NCBI GenBank assembly: GCA_026545225.1
Contig: CM048845.1
Location: 62,538,533 to 62,602,532, forward strand
Length of the DNA: 64,000 nt
From: Cornus controversa
Taxonomy: Eukaryota; Streptophyta; Magnoliopsida; Cornales; Cornaceae
Direction of reading: 5' to 3'
In this document: positions 1 through 11,608 of the stretch, in pieces
How positions within the stretch are numbered: the first letter of the stretch is position 1
Layout of the letters: every line of letters starts with the position of its first letter
Program-made: the position numbers and the translations under genes
The notes under the pieces: model-generated
Seen by the model: the letters and a program-made list of their open reading frames with translations, nothing else
What the model was told of the DNA's origin: nothing
Databases searched by the model: none

Positions 1-12
1 ATGTGTCCGCGG

Positions 13-356
13 GCACAACCCCAACTGTCATCATCACCCCCATCAACACCACACCAAGACCAGACCCACCACTCACGACTGCCATTCCGTGAACCACTAC
101 TAGCCGAGCCACCACAACCATCGTGCACAACCCCAGCTACCATGGCAACCACCATGCTCCCACCTTCAGCTTCATCAACCTCACCATGGTGGTGGCCATG
201 ACAGCTGGGGTTGTGCACGATAGTTGTGGTGTATGATGGTGGCTCGGCTAATGGTGGTTCATGGCATGGTAGTCGTGAGTGGTGGGTCTGGTCTGTGGCA
301 TGGCAGTGGTCTTGGTGTGGTGTCGATGGGGGTGATGATGGCAGTTGGGGTTGTGC
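13..356. repeat. Long imperfect inverted repeat (hairpin)
   Basis: Arms of about 145-170 bp (13-156 and 185-356) pair around a loop of about 28 bp. For example, 123-138 is the exact reverse complement of 203-218, and GCACAACCCCAACTG near base 13 matches the end at 356. The right arm has a short extra segment. Short open frames through it (1-201, 211-489) are the repeat read as protein and are not credible genes. Confidence 0.85.
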
Positions 357-365
357 ATGCACACA

Positions 366-432
366 CATATATATATCTACATATATATATAACAATATTT
401 ACTATATATATATAGTAAATATTATTATATTA
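366..432. repeat. AT-rich microsatellite and small palindrome
   Basis: (TA)n tracts followed by the palindrome AATATTTACTATATA and its complement TATATAGTAAATATT. Low-complexity sequence inside the element remnant at the window start. Confidence 0.8.
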
Positions 433-790
433 GATAGGCAAAAATATCATTTTATATCTATAAATATTTTAATTTTTATATCAATATAATATTAAGGGTA
501 TAATAGACATTTCACCCAAAAGTTAATGTCATTTAGTTCATTTCTGTTACAGGAGAGGTCATTATAACAAAATCAATTAGTTTGATGCCGGGTATAATTA
601 GGTCAAACCTCAGAGGAGGTCAGTGTAATTTACTCTAAATTTTTTGACAAAACTAACAAAATTTTAGATAGAGGGGGTCTTTGTCGTAACGGAGCAAACC
701 TCAGGGGAGGTCATTATAACAAAATTCATTAGTTTGATGTCGGGTGTAATTAGGCCAAACCTCAGGGGAGGTTGTGTAATTTACCCTATT

Positions 791-1501
791 TTTTTGGCAC
801 TTTACCGCTAGGTGCTAGTGCTCTGATATTGCATGTCTTTCGCATATACTGTGATTTTTTTTTGAAAAACGTGTACTGTGATTAGTCACTGTATATTTTT
901 AAGAAAAACCAATTAGGACGGTAAAGTCTGATCAGATCCGAACTATGATCTGAGAATTTAATGAATTATTTATAATTGAATTCATATTCAATTTATTAGT
1001 AATTAGATCCAAGAACTCAATCCAAAAATGATATAAATATTAAAAAAAAAAAAATGTCAAAAGAGATTAGCAAACAATGGTTAGGGAAAAAAAGAGAAGT
1101 CGGAAAAGAAAAATAAAATATAAACAAAAAACTAGTAGAAAAGTAGGTATTTGACTTTTTATTAAAAAAAAAAAAAAAGAGTGAAGAAAGAAGAAAAAGA
1201 AGAAGAAAATAATGATAAAAAATATTTTAATAATATGTAAATATTATATATTATATTTATAGCATTAAATAATATTTTTATGTATATTATATTATATCAG
1301 ATCGGATTATTTTCGAACCAGATTCACCATAATTGATATCTAATTTATTTAGTTAACAAATTATCGGACTGACTGATGCATTGACTGCTCTAAAACCAAC
1401 CAGTAAATTGACTTTCCTGATTATTTATTTATTTTTTATTTTTGGTTAAGTAAATACTCACTCGAACACTAGGTTTCATGTTTAGACCAAATTATTGATT
1501 A
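791..1501. other. AT-rich intergenic sequence
   Basis: I see no gene or recognisable element in this stretch. It holds several poly-A runs (about 1042-1054, 1165-1178) and AT-rich sequence up to the target duplication of the copia element. Confidence 0.6.
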
Positions 1502-1506
1502 ATTTC

Positions 1507-1726
1507 TGAAGATTTTGAGTAATTTGGTAAGGGAAGCGATGATATTTCATTAACCAATCGTATAGAATATATACACATAAATTTACATAACGAGAAAGAG
1601 TAATTTAAGGCACATGTTTAACATGTAATAGATGACCTTTGACAATCTTCCTTGATACTACCACAATTTGAGGAGTTTATTTCTGTATTATCATCACCAC
1701 AATTATAGGGATAGTTTCCTTTAACA
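1507..1726 (-). repeat. 3' LTR of copia element
   Basis: Begins TGAAGATTTTGAG and ends CTTTAACA on the plus strand, so it has TG...CA ends. It matches 9333-9554 along its whole length. The pol reading frame runs from the internal domain into this LTR and stops at 1618. Confidence 0.95.
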
Positions 1727-4700
1727 CGCCCCCTCAAGCTCAAGAGGGAATGAATGTGGACTCCCAGCTTGTCGCGAAATAATATGAATGCTTGTTTTGG
1801 CAACGGTTTTATGAAAATATCTGCCGATTGAGAGGATGAAGAAATGTATCGTGTAATAAAAGTACCCATAGCAACCTTCTCACGAACAAAATGATAGTCA
1901 AGTTCAATATGTTTAGATCGAGCATGGAACCATTTACAGACATATGAAGTGAACTAATATTGTCACAAAATAACTAAAGAGATTGACGAAGTGTTATACC
2001 AATATCTCTGAGCAAAAACGTTAACCAGATGATTTTGGTGGTAGTGGATGTGTAACGCCTCGGTTTCCTGACTCCCGGGAGGCCGGAGGTTAACCCTTCC
2101 ATTAAGCCCAATGGACCTTCATTACCCGCAATTACCGCAGAAGCTTAACTCTATTCTTACACATAGATGTGCATAACTTCACCTTATTCAACCATAATGG
2201 GCCCTACACCAAATCATACACCTTAGTAGGAATCCTATTTATCCTCACTCTCATAAATCACTCACTTTCAGGACTCAACACTTTTTATGTTCGGAATCCA
2301 AAGCTGAGACTTACCCCATTGGATAGAGAATTCAAAAATACTAACTTTCAAAAAAAAATCATGCTCAATTTTGATTTAAAACGAAGAAATTATGTCCGAT
2401 TGAAGTTTGGGGCAAATTTCGAAACATGCTGTGAAAAGTGACTTCGATCCATCGAAGTGATGATATCGATGCATCGAACAAGTATTGTCCAAAAACAACT
2501 CTCGGGACTTTTACATTCCAAAATCCTGCAGGTTTTTCGATGCATCGAACTGGGTACTTAGATGCATCGAACTGCCCAAAAACTGCAACTTTACAAATGA
2601 CTATTTTTGACATTTTAGGCCATTTCCACCAACATAATCCATTCCAACAACCTCTAAATCATATAAGAAAGGAGTTTACATCATTCACAAGTCCTAGATC
2701 ATGCTCATAATCAAATCATACTTTATTCATAATGAAAAATGTCCACCAACTTCATTAACTCGTTAAATGAAACCAAGTACTCTTAATAAGCACTACATGA
2801 ACAAATCCATTGTCTTATCATATACAACAAGGTTATAATTCAAGTTACATTTATCCAAACCATAACTACAACTCAAATGAAGTCTCATGCCACAAGCCGG
2901 CATGGATAGCCACAATATGCACAATATCCAAAAGATAGCAAATGCTACTAGAGTTCTTTTTGGACACTCAAATCCCATCGGTCAATGGCGCCTTATCTGT
3001 AAAAGAGTTTAGAATAAAAGGGTGAGCACCACTGCAGCTCAATAGAGATACCCCAACCCTCCTAAGTGCCGACTCGACACTGACCTACATGGAATGCATA
3101 TAAATACACTACATGTCACGTCAACCATTTCACAAAATAAGTCATCTAATGCAATTGGAGAGGATTGCATTCATACACAAATCATGTTCAGCATATCCGA
3201 ACATAAAAGCATTAAAGACATAAATGCTCTCTTTCTCGGTTCTCATCTGATACCCTACATGATTGGTTTGCTCTGAGGATCATGTGACCTTGGACAACTC
3301 CGATAACCATCATTTGACCGGGATAACTCTGAGGGGTCATTCTTTCATAACAATATATAGAATTGCAGTAAGGAGAGGGGATAACTCCGAGGCTCACTAA
3401 TGTTGGACATTCTTCAATAACCATCCTTTGACCGAGACAATTCTGAGGTGTCATTAAACTTTGGACATATTCCGATGGCAATATATTTGTTTACCAAATT
3501 GTGAGGGGGCAACTCCGAGGCTCACTAATGTTGGACACACTCCGATTCTAGGCATTAAGCCTTAGTATGGCAGGTCCACTCCGAGGGCCATACGTAGTGG
3601 GTAATTATACCACAATTCATAACACCATTGGGCCACTCTGAAATCCTGTGTACCTCCTTTGCGTCATTTTTCCCACAACCTCCCACATATGCAATATGAA
3701 TGCATACATGCCTAACATTTTATTTTCATGCATTACTCATGCTCATTGATACTAAAAAGAAGTATATGGCATATCTCCCATCACAACATACTATATATAG
3801 CACATATATGTACAACACATGCATATTACATCACATATGCATACAATTTCAAAATTAGCATACTTTACACATGTTTCACTCAATGCATACGTTTAGTACA
3901 TAGAACTAGCATGCATTTGATAACCACATTCCCACATATAATCACATCTATGACACTTGGTACACATTTTGCACATATACATCAAATTGAGCACATAATG
4001 CCTATATACCAATTTCTTCCACTCACATATTTCAAACCCACATGCTACAACCAACACAATGAACACAATTATGAAAAGATAGGACTCTAGAGAAGGAGAA
4101 AACACAACTTTCCACACCTCTCACCATCCTAAAGCATATGATACACAACCTACACCTCTCTTCTTCACCCGAAATCCTAGAATCGACAATTAGAAGAGAA
4201 GAAGAACCCCTACCTCAAAAATGAAGGCCTTCCAAGCACTTCTCAAAATCCTAGCAATGTCAACCTTGCCGAGCTGCAACTTTGATCGGTTCAAAGGGAA
4301 GCCCTAGCCGTCCCCTACGTATCTCCTTTCTTCGGCGGAACTTGAATCACGTCTGGAGGCTTCCGAACCCTAGAGAGAAGGAAGAGAGGAGAAGAGGGAA
4401 GAAGAAGAGAGAGAAGATCAGCCGTGAGAATGGCTATTTCTCCCCCAGCCACATTTTTTAAAATGGCATCTAGGGCACAAAAAGACCAAAACTCCCCCGG
4501 GCCACTTAACGTACCTTCCCGGACTCCGTTTTTGATTTCGAAAACTCCTACGGTTTCAAAATAACTTTCTTAACTCTCTAAACATTTCATTTAAGACATT
4601 CCCAAAAATAAATATTTCTAAGAATTTTTTGAATTACCGGGCTGACTTAGACCGCATCTCGAGCCCTAGTTTGACCAAAAAGTCAAACTTCTCCAAATCT

Positions 4701-7700
4701 TTCAAAAACTTACCAAAACATTTAACACACTTTCCAAACATGTTTTACACACTCAAAACATGTTAAACACCACTAAAAATGCATTTATAATGCTTATGAT
4801 GCGAAAAATGCAAAATCGGCCAAAATTGGTCACGGTCTCTACAGGATGCCATAGATCGATATTTGACCTCTGAACTAGACCTAGCGACCGTCGGTTGCTT
4901 CTTTGAACACCATGAATACAGTTTGTGCCAAAAAAGACACAAACACCCGTAGCCCAAAATGTTGAGTTCCCTTGAGATACCATAGGATTTGCTTAACTAC
5001 ATTCATGTGAACCAATGTTGGATTGTTAAAATGCTGACATACTCGATTGACTGCATGGATGATGTCGGGTCTTGTGAAATTTAAGTATTGCAAAACACCA
5101 ACGATGCTACAATAAGCAGTGGTATCAATTGGATTAACATCGAAAAAGACTGGTTTTTCATTGATGATCATCGGTGTAGCTATCGGAGGGCTTTCAAGCA
5201 TTTTTGTTCGAGTAGGAAGATCATGTATGTACTTTGTCTGGGATAGAAAAATACCACCAGAGAAAGGCCGAATTTCCACACCTAGAAAATAATGGAGTGA
5301 ACTGAGATGCTTAATTTTAAGTTCATGACCAAGTTGAGCAATTAAATTTGTAATGAATGGGTCATTGTTACCAACAACAAGAACGTCATCTACATAGATA
5401 AGTAGGATAGTAGTGATATTGTTGTTGCGGTAAATGAAGAGTGAAGAATTAGCCTTACTGCAGTAGAACCCAAGGTGAAGCAAAAATTGTGAAAGACGGT
5501 CAAACCAAGCATGGGGTGCTTGTTTCAAATCGTATAATGACTTTTTGAGTAAACAAACATGATCAGGAAAATCTGGATTTTTGAACCCTGACGGTTGCTC
5601 CATGTATACCGTTTCTTTAAGATGACCCTACAAGAAAGCGTTCTTGACATCAAGTTGACGCATACTCCAATTAAAGGAAAGTGATAGAGCTATGACAAGT
5701 CGAATAGTAGTTGGCTTAACTACTAGGCTGAAAGTTTCATCATAGTCTACTCCAAATACTTGAGTAAAACCTCGTGCAACCAGTCGAGCATTGAAACGAT
5801 CGATGGAACCATCCTCTCGATACTTTATATGATACATCCATTTTGATCCGACGATATTGATATCGAAAGGTCAGGGAACAAGTTCCCAAGTGTGATTGTC
5901 ATGGAGAGCTTGAAGTTCGTCTTCCATTGCCGTCATCCATCGTGAATCTTTGTGAGCTATTTTTAAAGATTTAGGCTCGGATGGTGAAACATGATCAGAG
6001 GTGGTGGTGAGCGCAGAGTCATTGAGATAAACAGGTGGTTGTCAAATTCTTGTTGGTCGTGAGACGTTGGCAGTTGGACTATCTTGCATGGCTTCACTAT
6101 GAGTATCTGGAGAGAGCGGTGAGTTAACGAACAACTCGCCTTGTAAGCTGTTGGAGGAGACGTCTCGGTTTGTGACAGAAATTGTCGAGACATCAGTTTG
6201 TTCTAGGTTGTTATTGAAGTGATTTTGACAATGGTTGGCTTTGAATCTTCATATAGACTTGACTGATTTGTAGGAGATGAAAGCTCCAAAATTTCAGCAA
6301 TATTTTCTGTAGAAGTTTGAGTTGAACCTGCAAGTTTGGTTACAACAATCTAGTGAATTTATGGACGTTGAAGCTTCCGTATTTGCCTCAGTCAACTTGT
6401 TCAATTTGTGAAAGAGATCTTACATAAAAGTTGCCTTCTTCGTAAAGTCAAATAATTCATCAAAATAAGGAAACTCAGACAACACCAATTGTGAAGAGGT
6501 AGGAGCATAACACGGAGCTTTGTAAGGAAAGTTTCCTTCATCAAAAATGAAGTGCCAAGATATGTAAACTCTCTTTGTTTTGGGCTCTAAGAAGCGATAA
6601 CATTTATGTATGGGGCTATAGCAAATGAAAACACATGGGTATGTTTTCTTAGTAAATTTATTACCACCGTGATATCGTAGTGATGGAAAACATCGACACC
6701 ATAGCACCCGCAAGACACTGTAATCAGGATGTCGTTTGTAAAGTTTATGATAAGGACTGCTATTCTGTAAAATGGAAGATGGTAATTTGTTAATGAGATA
6801 AACTGCAGAAAGAAAGACATCAACCCAAAGCAATAAAGGCAATTTTGCATGAAACAACATTGTTAAGCTTGTTTCAACAATATATCGATGCTTCCGTTCT
6901 GCTACTCCATTTTGCTCAAGATTTCGAAGACGAGATATGCATTTCAATCCCACAATTTTTTATATAATCAAGGAAATCATTTGAATTGAATTCACCACCA
7001 CCGTCACACTGAAAAATCTTAATTTTTTCGATCAAATTGGTTATCTTCTAGCCTTTGAAATTTGAGAAAATAGTTAAAAATTTCTAATTTTCTTCGTAAA
7101 GGATATAACCATGTGAACTTCAAGTAATCATCCACAAAAATTGCATAGAAACGAAATCATTGATTTGAAGCCAAAGGGGGTAGGTCCCAAAGATCACAAT
7201 GAATTTTCTCAAGAGGGAAATTTAAAATTCTATTTGAAGAATGAAAAGACAATTTACAACTCTTTCCCATTTCACAACTAACACATATTAAAGGTTTAGA
7301 AATCCAATGGGTAACATCAATAACTTTCTTTTCCTTTAATAAAGACAAAATCTTTGAATTTGGGTGTTTGAGTCGTTGATGCCAAAGAGTTGCATATGAT
7401 CCACCTTTCTTTATTGCGTTAAAAGCCTCTTGAGGAATTCCATCTAGAACATAGAGTTGACCTTTCTTATGCCCCCCGCTATTGTCCTTTGATTTCTATC
7501 CTTAGTAACAAAATCAGAAGCAGTGAATTCAAAAGTACATAGATTATCTGAAGTAAAATTTCCAACTGACAATAAATTTCTTTTCAAATCAGGGACCACA
7601 AGCACATCCTTTAAATTTAATTGTCCTTCATGTGTATTAACACAAATATCACCAGTATAAGATATAGGTAAACTATTTCCGTCTCCGACATAAATCACAT

Positions 7701-7800
7701 CACTTCCATTATACGATTTATTGTAAAAGAGTTTACTTGCATCATTTATCATATGCGAAGTGGCTCCGAAATCAACATAGAATGACTGATCATTTGAATC
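1618..7800 (-). pseudogene. copia pol polyprotein (protease, integrase, RT, RNase H; broken, split by a solo LTR)
   Basis: Pol makes the enzymes for reverse transcription and integration. Protease is at about 7444-7790; its active-site motif reads DFGATSH where the family has D-S/T-G. GAG-pre-integrase with a Cys-x-x-Cys (ISKPLICVSCEMGKS) is at 7157-7348. The integrase core C-terminus (EQNGVAERKHRYIVET) and the GYSPIHKxY-like tail are at 6420-6953. RT starts near 5840 (DVKNAFL then an in-frame stop near 5628) and continues at 5603-4985 with SLYDLKQAPHAWF and the catalytic LIYVDDVLVVG. RNase H (KKQPTVARSSSEVKYRSMAS) is cut at 4849 by the solo LTR and resumes at 2050 down to SADIFIKPLPKQAF. Multiple stops and frameshifts make it non-functional. 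Confidence 0.92.
2051..4843 (-). mobile_element. Solo LTR (2.8 kb) nested in the copia RNase H
   Basis: Ends are TGTAACGCC...TCTCTACA with the target duplication GGATG on both sides (2046-2050 and 4844-4848). The copia reading frame stops at one edge and resumes at the other. No gag, pol or second LTR is visible inside, so recombination between LTRs probably removed the rest. Orientation is set to minus because the minus strand reads TGTAGAGACCGTGACC at its start and has a UTR-like pyrimidine-rich stretch with a donor-like GGTAGG; this is an inference. Inside are short near-repeats of CCGAGGCTCACTAATGTTGG (about 3390 and 3510) and CGATGCATCGAAC motifs (2440-2575). Confidence 0.85.
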
Positions 7801-7859
7801 ATTAATAGCAAGAGCAACAAGAGCTTTAGGAAAATCTTCAGGTTGGTATGAATAATCAA

Positions 7860-9297
7860 ACCTGTACCAACAATCAATAGCTAGGTGATTTGCTTTTTCA
7901 CAAATTTGACAAGAAACTTTACCATTATTTTCAGCATTGTTTGGACGTTGCTACTGTCCAGAAGAATTCTTATCCATCGGTGGGATGTTGCTACTGTTTT
8001 GACTATGTTTTGGTTGCTGTTTTGATTGCTTTGAGTGTTGTATCTTCCAGCAGGAGTAAAACCCCTACCTTTTGAGTTAAACTATCCACGACCTCCTCAA
8101 CCGCTTCTACTAAGACCTCATTGTCCGAAAAAGGCTTGAGCATGTTCCAAGTACATCTTCTCTTGGTATCTTTTCGCAGTTTGTGATTGCTCGTAACCTT
8201 GAAGGGCTAGAACAAACTGAGAAAATGATGGGTAAGGTGATTTGGTGAGTGATAAGTGTTCAATACTATGTATTTGAACCTTCTTTATTGCATATGTTAG
8301 TCCCGTTATTATGTTTACCGAGATACGTTTACGGTATTTTTGTGTTTTTGATGTATTGCAGGTTTTGTACCAAAATGAGCAATGTTTGAGGCCATTTACA
8401 GTTGAAGAGAAGAATGCAAAAATAAAGCTAAGGCATCTCGATCAATCGAGATGTTGATCTCGATCAATCGATATCTCGATTGATCGAGACTTGAATTTTG
8501 ATTGATCGAAATCTCGATCAATCGAGATTCCAATTTCAATTGATCGAGATTCTGCAGACCCACTTGCCCACTTGCTCACCTGCTCTCCCACTTGCAACAA
8601 AATCCACCTTTTTGCACGACTTGGATGGATTTTCTGACTTGAAGTAGACACATGGAGATATTATTGATATAGTTGGTATATATATTGCTATATATATATA
8701 CATGGTGGGTCCCAAGGATGAAAAAGGAGCCATATATGCACAAAAGGAGCCATTTCTCATATACACATATACATACTTAGAGACTTTCGGGAGAGGGGAA
8801 GAGGAAGTTGAACCAGACCTTGAAGCTTCATTTTCTCCATTAATGGAAGAGTGCAAGGCTGCCATGAGCAACTAACTTCTCTACTAGGGTGTGAGTGAAA
8901 CCCCTTTTAAATGACCTTCCTCCTCAACTGTGACGGGAAGGAGTTGATCTTCTAGCGAGGTCCACACCTGATACGCTGTTTCAGAGTCGAAGACTGAACT
9001 TTGCATGTCTTTTTTCATGGTTCCGAGTAACCATGAAATGACCAAACCATCATTCGTAATCCATGACTCATAAAGCGGGTTAGCACCTTTACTACCCTTC
9101 TCATCCTCTATCTTTTTATCGGGTTTATCACTGTTTGTAAGATGATGATAAATGCCCAAACTTCGAATTAGAGAAGTGATCTAAGAATGCCACATGAGGT
9201 AATTAGTAGTGGTGAACTTGATAGAAATCAAGATTGAACATTGATGAAACGATTGGATTGTAAGGTTCGGTTCCTGTTTTGATGAAGAGGTTGACAT
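7860..9297 (-). pseudogene. copia gag (broken)
   Basis: Gag is the structural protein that packages element RNA. The likely start is the ATG at 9297, about 25 bases downstream of the PBS, followed by a Ser-rich N-terminus. A stop falls after the LMWHS motif near 9195. The next open stretch (9159-8884) has the gag features WLLGTMKK and VWTSLEDQLL. It then runs into an inserted 638-bp segment (8253-8890) and resumes as SPYPSFSQFVLALQGYEQ. A CCHC zinc knuckle (CQICEKANHLAIDC) lies at about 7870-7911. Compared with related gag proteins, the stretch normally between the two halves seems to be missing, so the insertion probably came with a deletion (inference). Confidence 0.85.
8253..8890 (+). mobile_element. 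638-bp LTR-like segment inserted in copia gag
   Basis: Interrupts gag between two halves of its reading frame and is flanked by the 8-bp repeat GTGAGTGA (8245-8252 and 8891-8898). Its left end (TGATAAGTGTTCAATACT) looks like the start of a plant LTR, but there is no matching CA end or second LTR. It contains a cluster of CTCGATCAATCGAG palindromes at 8435-8552. It could be a truncated LTR fragment joined at short homologies; I cannot assign a family. Confidence 0.6.
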
Positions 9298-9320
9298 GGT
9301 TTCAAGGCTTGCAGATGATG

Positions 9321-9332
9321 GCTCTGATACCA
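9321..9332 (-). other. Primer binding site, initiator tRNA-Met type
   Basis: Reads TGGTATCAGAGC on the minus strand, directly adjacent to the 5' LTR. This is the usual complement of the 3' end of plant initiator tRNA-Met, used by many Ty1/copia elements for minus-strand priming. Confidence 0.9.
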
Positions 9333-9554
9333 TGAAGATTTTGAGTAATTTGGTAAGGGAAGCGATGATCTTTCATTAATCAATCGTACAGAATATATAC
9401 ACATGAAAATTTACATAATCAGAAAGAGTAATTTAAGGCACATGTTTAACAAGTAATAGCTGACCCTTGACAATCTTCCTTGATACTGCCACAATTTGAG
9501 GAGTTTATTTCTGTATTATCATCACCACAATTATAGAGATAGTTTCCTTTAACA
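9333..9554 (-). repeat. 5' LTR of copia element
   Basis: Same sequence as 1507-1726 with scattered substitutions. The ATTTC target duplication follows at 9555-9559. On the minus strand it would carry the promoter that drives the element. Confidence 0.95.
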
Positions 9555-9559
9555 ATTTC

Positions 9560-9745
9560 TAGTTTCTCAGCCCACTTCAGCACTTACTCCACTTAAATAT
9601 TTAATAATTAAAATGACAAAATTGGAATGCAAGTGAAGTAAAATGGAGTGCTAATGCTGACATATTAGATTGTAACAATTGATCTATATTCTGTATTCAT
9701 TTTATTATTTATTTTTAAAATAAGATATTATTTCATTTAATCTAA

Positions 9746-9781
<36 letters not shown>

Positions 9782-10163
9782 TTATATTACATCTTTTAAT
9801 TTTTAAAATAAGATATTATTTAATTTAATCCAAAAATATTTATTTATATATAAGTGACAATATACTACTATTAAATGCACATAGAGTTTCTATACATTTT
9901 TTACTTTTTATATGATATTATTTAAGGTGTAAAAATTTTTATTAAACAAATTCTTGTAACCGACCAATTATCTCAAACATACATATAGATACCTTTTTAA
10001 TTTTAAAAAAAATGATATTATTTAATTTAATACTAATATATTTAGGTGACAAAAAGTTGTGTGAAACACAAACTCTACTATCTAGCCAATTATCATAAAT
10101 ATATAGTACATTTTTTTTATATTTATATTAAATAACTAATAGTTATTAATTTTATATTATTTT
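9560..10163. other. AT-rich spacer with (TA)n microsatellite
   Basis: No gene seen. A (TA)16-like tract lies at about 9748-9779. The last 10 bases (10154-10163) are the left target duplication of the next element. Confidence 0.65.
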
Positions 10164-10443
10164 GGATAAACTTCATTGACACCTCCCGAGATTTGAGGTA
10201 TATTGTCACGCAGCTACAACTTTGTATAATTTTGTTACCAACACTCCCTGAGATTTGTGTCGTATATCACATACACCCCCTTTTACCAAAAGTAGGTCGT
10301 GCCAGACTACTTTTTGATGGTGAAAAGACCATGCTACCATTTGACTTTTGACCTAACTTTTTTGAATACTAAAATTACCTATTTAACCCTGCCTAATGGA
10401 CCATAATACCCTCAACTATGCCCTATTATTACATACCCACTTC

Positions 10444-10487
<44 letters not shown>

Positions 10488-11598
10488 TATGCCAAACACT
10501 ACTGCCACCATCCACAACCACATGCGGCAAAAACAGTCACCACCACCACCATTAATTTCTATATACACACACAAACGTATGCACACACACACATAAACAC
10601 ACATTATATATATGTGTATCCACCACCCAAAATAGCGGTGCCACCACCACCCCAATCATCCCAATCCCACATGGCGGCGCCACCACAATCACAGTCACCA
10701 CCACCACCACCACCATAAATTTCTCTGTATACACACACAAACGTATATATATATACACACACATAAACACACACACACACACACACACACACATATCCAC
10801 CACCCAAAACAGCGACGCCACCACCATCAATTTCTCTGCACACACAAACATATATATATATATATATATATACACACGCACACACAAACACACACATATA
10901 TATGTGTATCCACCAACCAAACCAGCGGCGCCACCACAACTGAATTCCAAAGTTCTCAAATTGTAATTCCCAAATTATTTTCCCCAATTTCCCAATTCCC
11001 GTTAATGCAAGCTAAAGCCATGTGGAAAATACTTTTTCATTTTTGGGTTGTTACGGTTTGAAGGAAAATTTCATTTTTGGGCATTATGAAGGATTTTAGG
11101 TTCTGGGTTTTGTTCTCTATGATGTATATGTGTGTGTGTGTGTGTATATATATTTGGCAAAGAATAGTTAGATTCGACAGAGACAGAGAGTGAAAGGAGG
11201 TTTGAGAGAGAGAGAGAGAGTCTAGTGATGGTGGTTGTCGTTGGTGGCAGTGGTTGGTGGCGGTGGTGGTTGGAGGAGGAGATGAGAGAGAAAGAAGCGG
11301 TGGTGGTGGTGGCTATGGTTAACTAGTAGTGGTGGTGGTTGGTGTTTTGGTTAGAGTTTCTGATTATGGTTGAAAAAGGAAGAGAGAGAAATGGTGGAAT
11401 ATTATCATGAGGGCATTTTTGTCATTTTCCAATTCTAATATTTTATATTAAAATTCACTTAAAAAATTAGGGACAATTAGGACATTTCACTTATTAAAAA
11501 ATTAAAAATTAATACAGGGGGTGTTGGTGAAGAAAAATTACAAAGTTGTAATCGCGTAATAATAAATCAAACCTTAGGGAGTGTCAATGATATTTACC
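10164..11598. mobile_element. Mutator-like non-autonomous element with 10-bp TSD
   Basis: Diverged terminal inverted repeats of about 80 bp (10164 to about 10250, starting GGATAAACTTCATTGACAC; right end complement GGTAAATATCATTGACAC). They are flanked by the perfect 10-bp duplication ATATTATTTT (10154-10163 and 11599-11608). A 9-11-bp duplication with such termini points to a Mutator-like element. The interior has no transposase. It holds AT and CA microsatellites, CCACCA-rich modules and a GGTGGT-rich right half. Confidence 0.82.
10490..10945. repeat. Degenerate CCACCA / ACACACA modules
   Basis: Three to four diverged copies of a module made of a CCACCACCCAAAAYAGCG-like core, ATTTCT, and a CACACA/TATATA tract (around 10500, 10620, 10795 and 10910). 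The Cys/Val-rich open frames read from these on the minus strand are repeat artefacts. Confidence 0.7.
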
Positions 11599-11608
11599 AT
11601 ATTATTTT

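Larger units (their letters stand above)
1..790. mobile_element. Right-hand part of a Mutator-like (MULE/MITE) element, left end outside window
   Basis: The block ends at about 789 with a terminus that, read on the minus strand, begins GGGTAAATTACACAACC and continues into a CTCCCCTGAGGTTT motif. The terminal sequence is present twice as direct copies (about 551-640 and 706-789). The interior is a CCACCA-rich hairpin followed by an AT repeat, the same kind of interior as the element at 10164-11598. The left terminus and any target duplication lie outside the window, so the class is inferred from the terminus style. Confidence 0.5.
1507..9554 (-). mobile_element. Ty1/copia LTR retrotransposon, full-length but degenerate
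   Basis: Two LTRs of about 220 bp (1507-1726 and 9333-9554) differ at roughly a dozen positions by eye. They are flanked by the 5-bp target duplication ATTTC (1502-1506 and 9555-9559). The primer binding site abuts the 5' LTR (right side), and a purine tract precedes the 3' LTR at 1727-1745. Domain order on the minus strand is gag, protease, GAG-pre-integrase, integrase, RT, RNase H, which is the copia order. Every domain has stops or frameshifts. Two foreign segments sit inside: a solo LTR (2051-4843) and a 638-bp segment (8253-8890). Confidence 0.95.

Noticed and set aside
3212..4117. Open frames in the 2.8-kb solo LTR (for example 3728-4090 and 4117-3893)
   Set aside because: They lie in an LTR bounded by TG...CA and a GGATG duplication, and have no protein motif.
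2051..4843. Full-length element with its own internal domain
   Set aside because: No second LTR boundary, PBS, PPT or protein domain is present between the GGATG duplications; solo LTR is the simpler reading.
10396..10987. Cys/Val/Tyr-rich minus-strand frames that resemble membrane or metal-binding proteins
   Set aside because: They are translations of (CA)n, (TA)n and CCACCA repeats.
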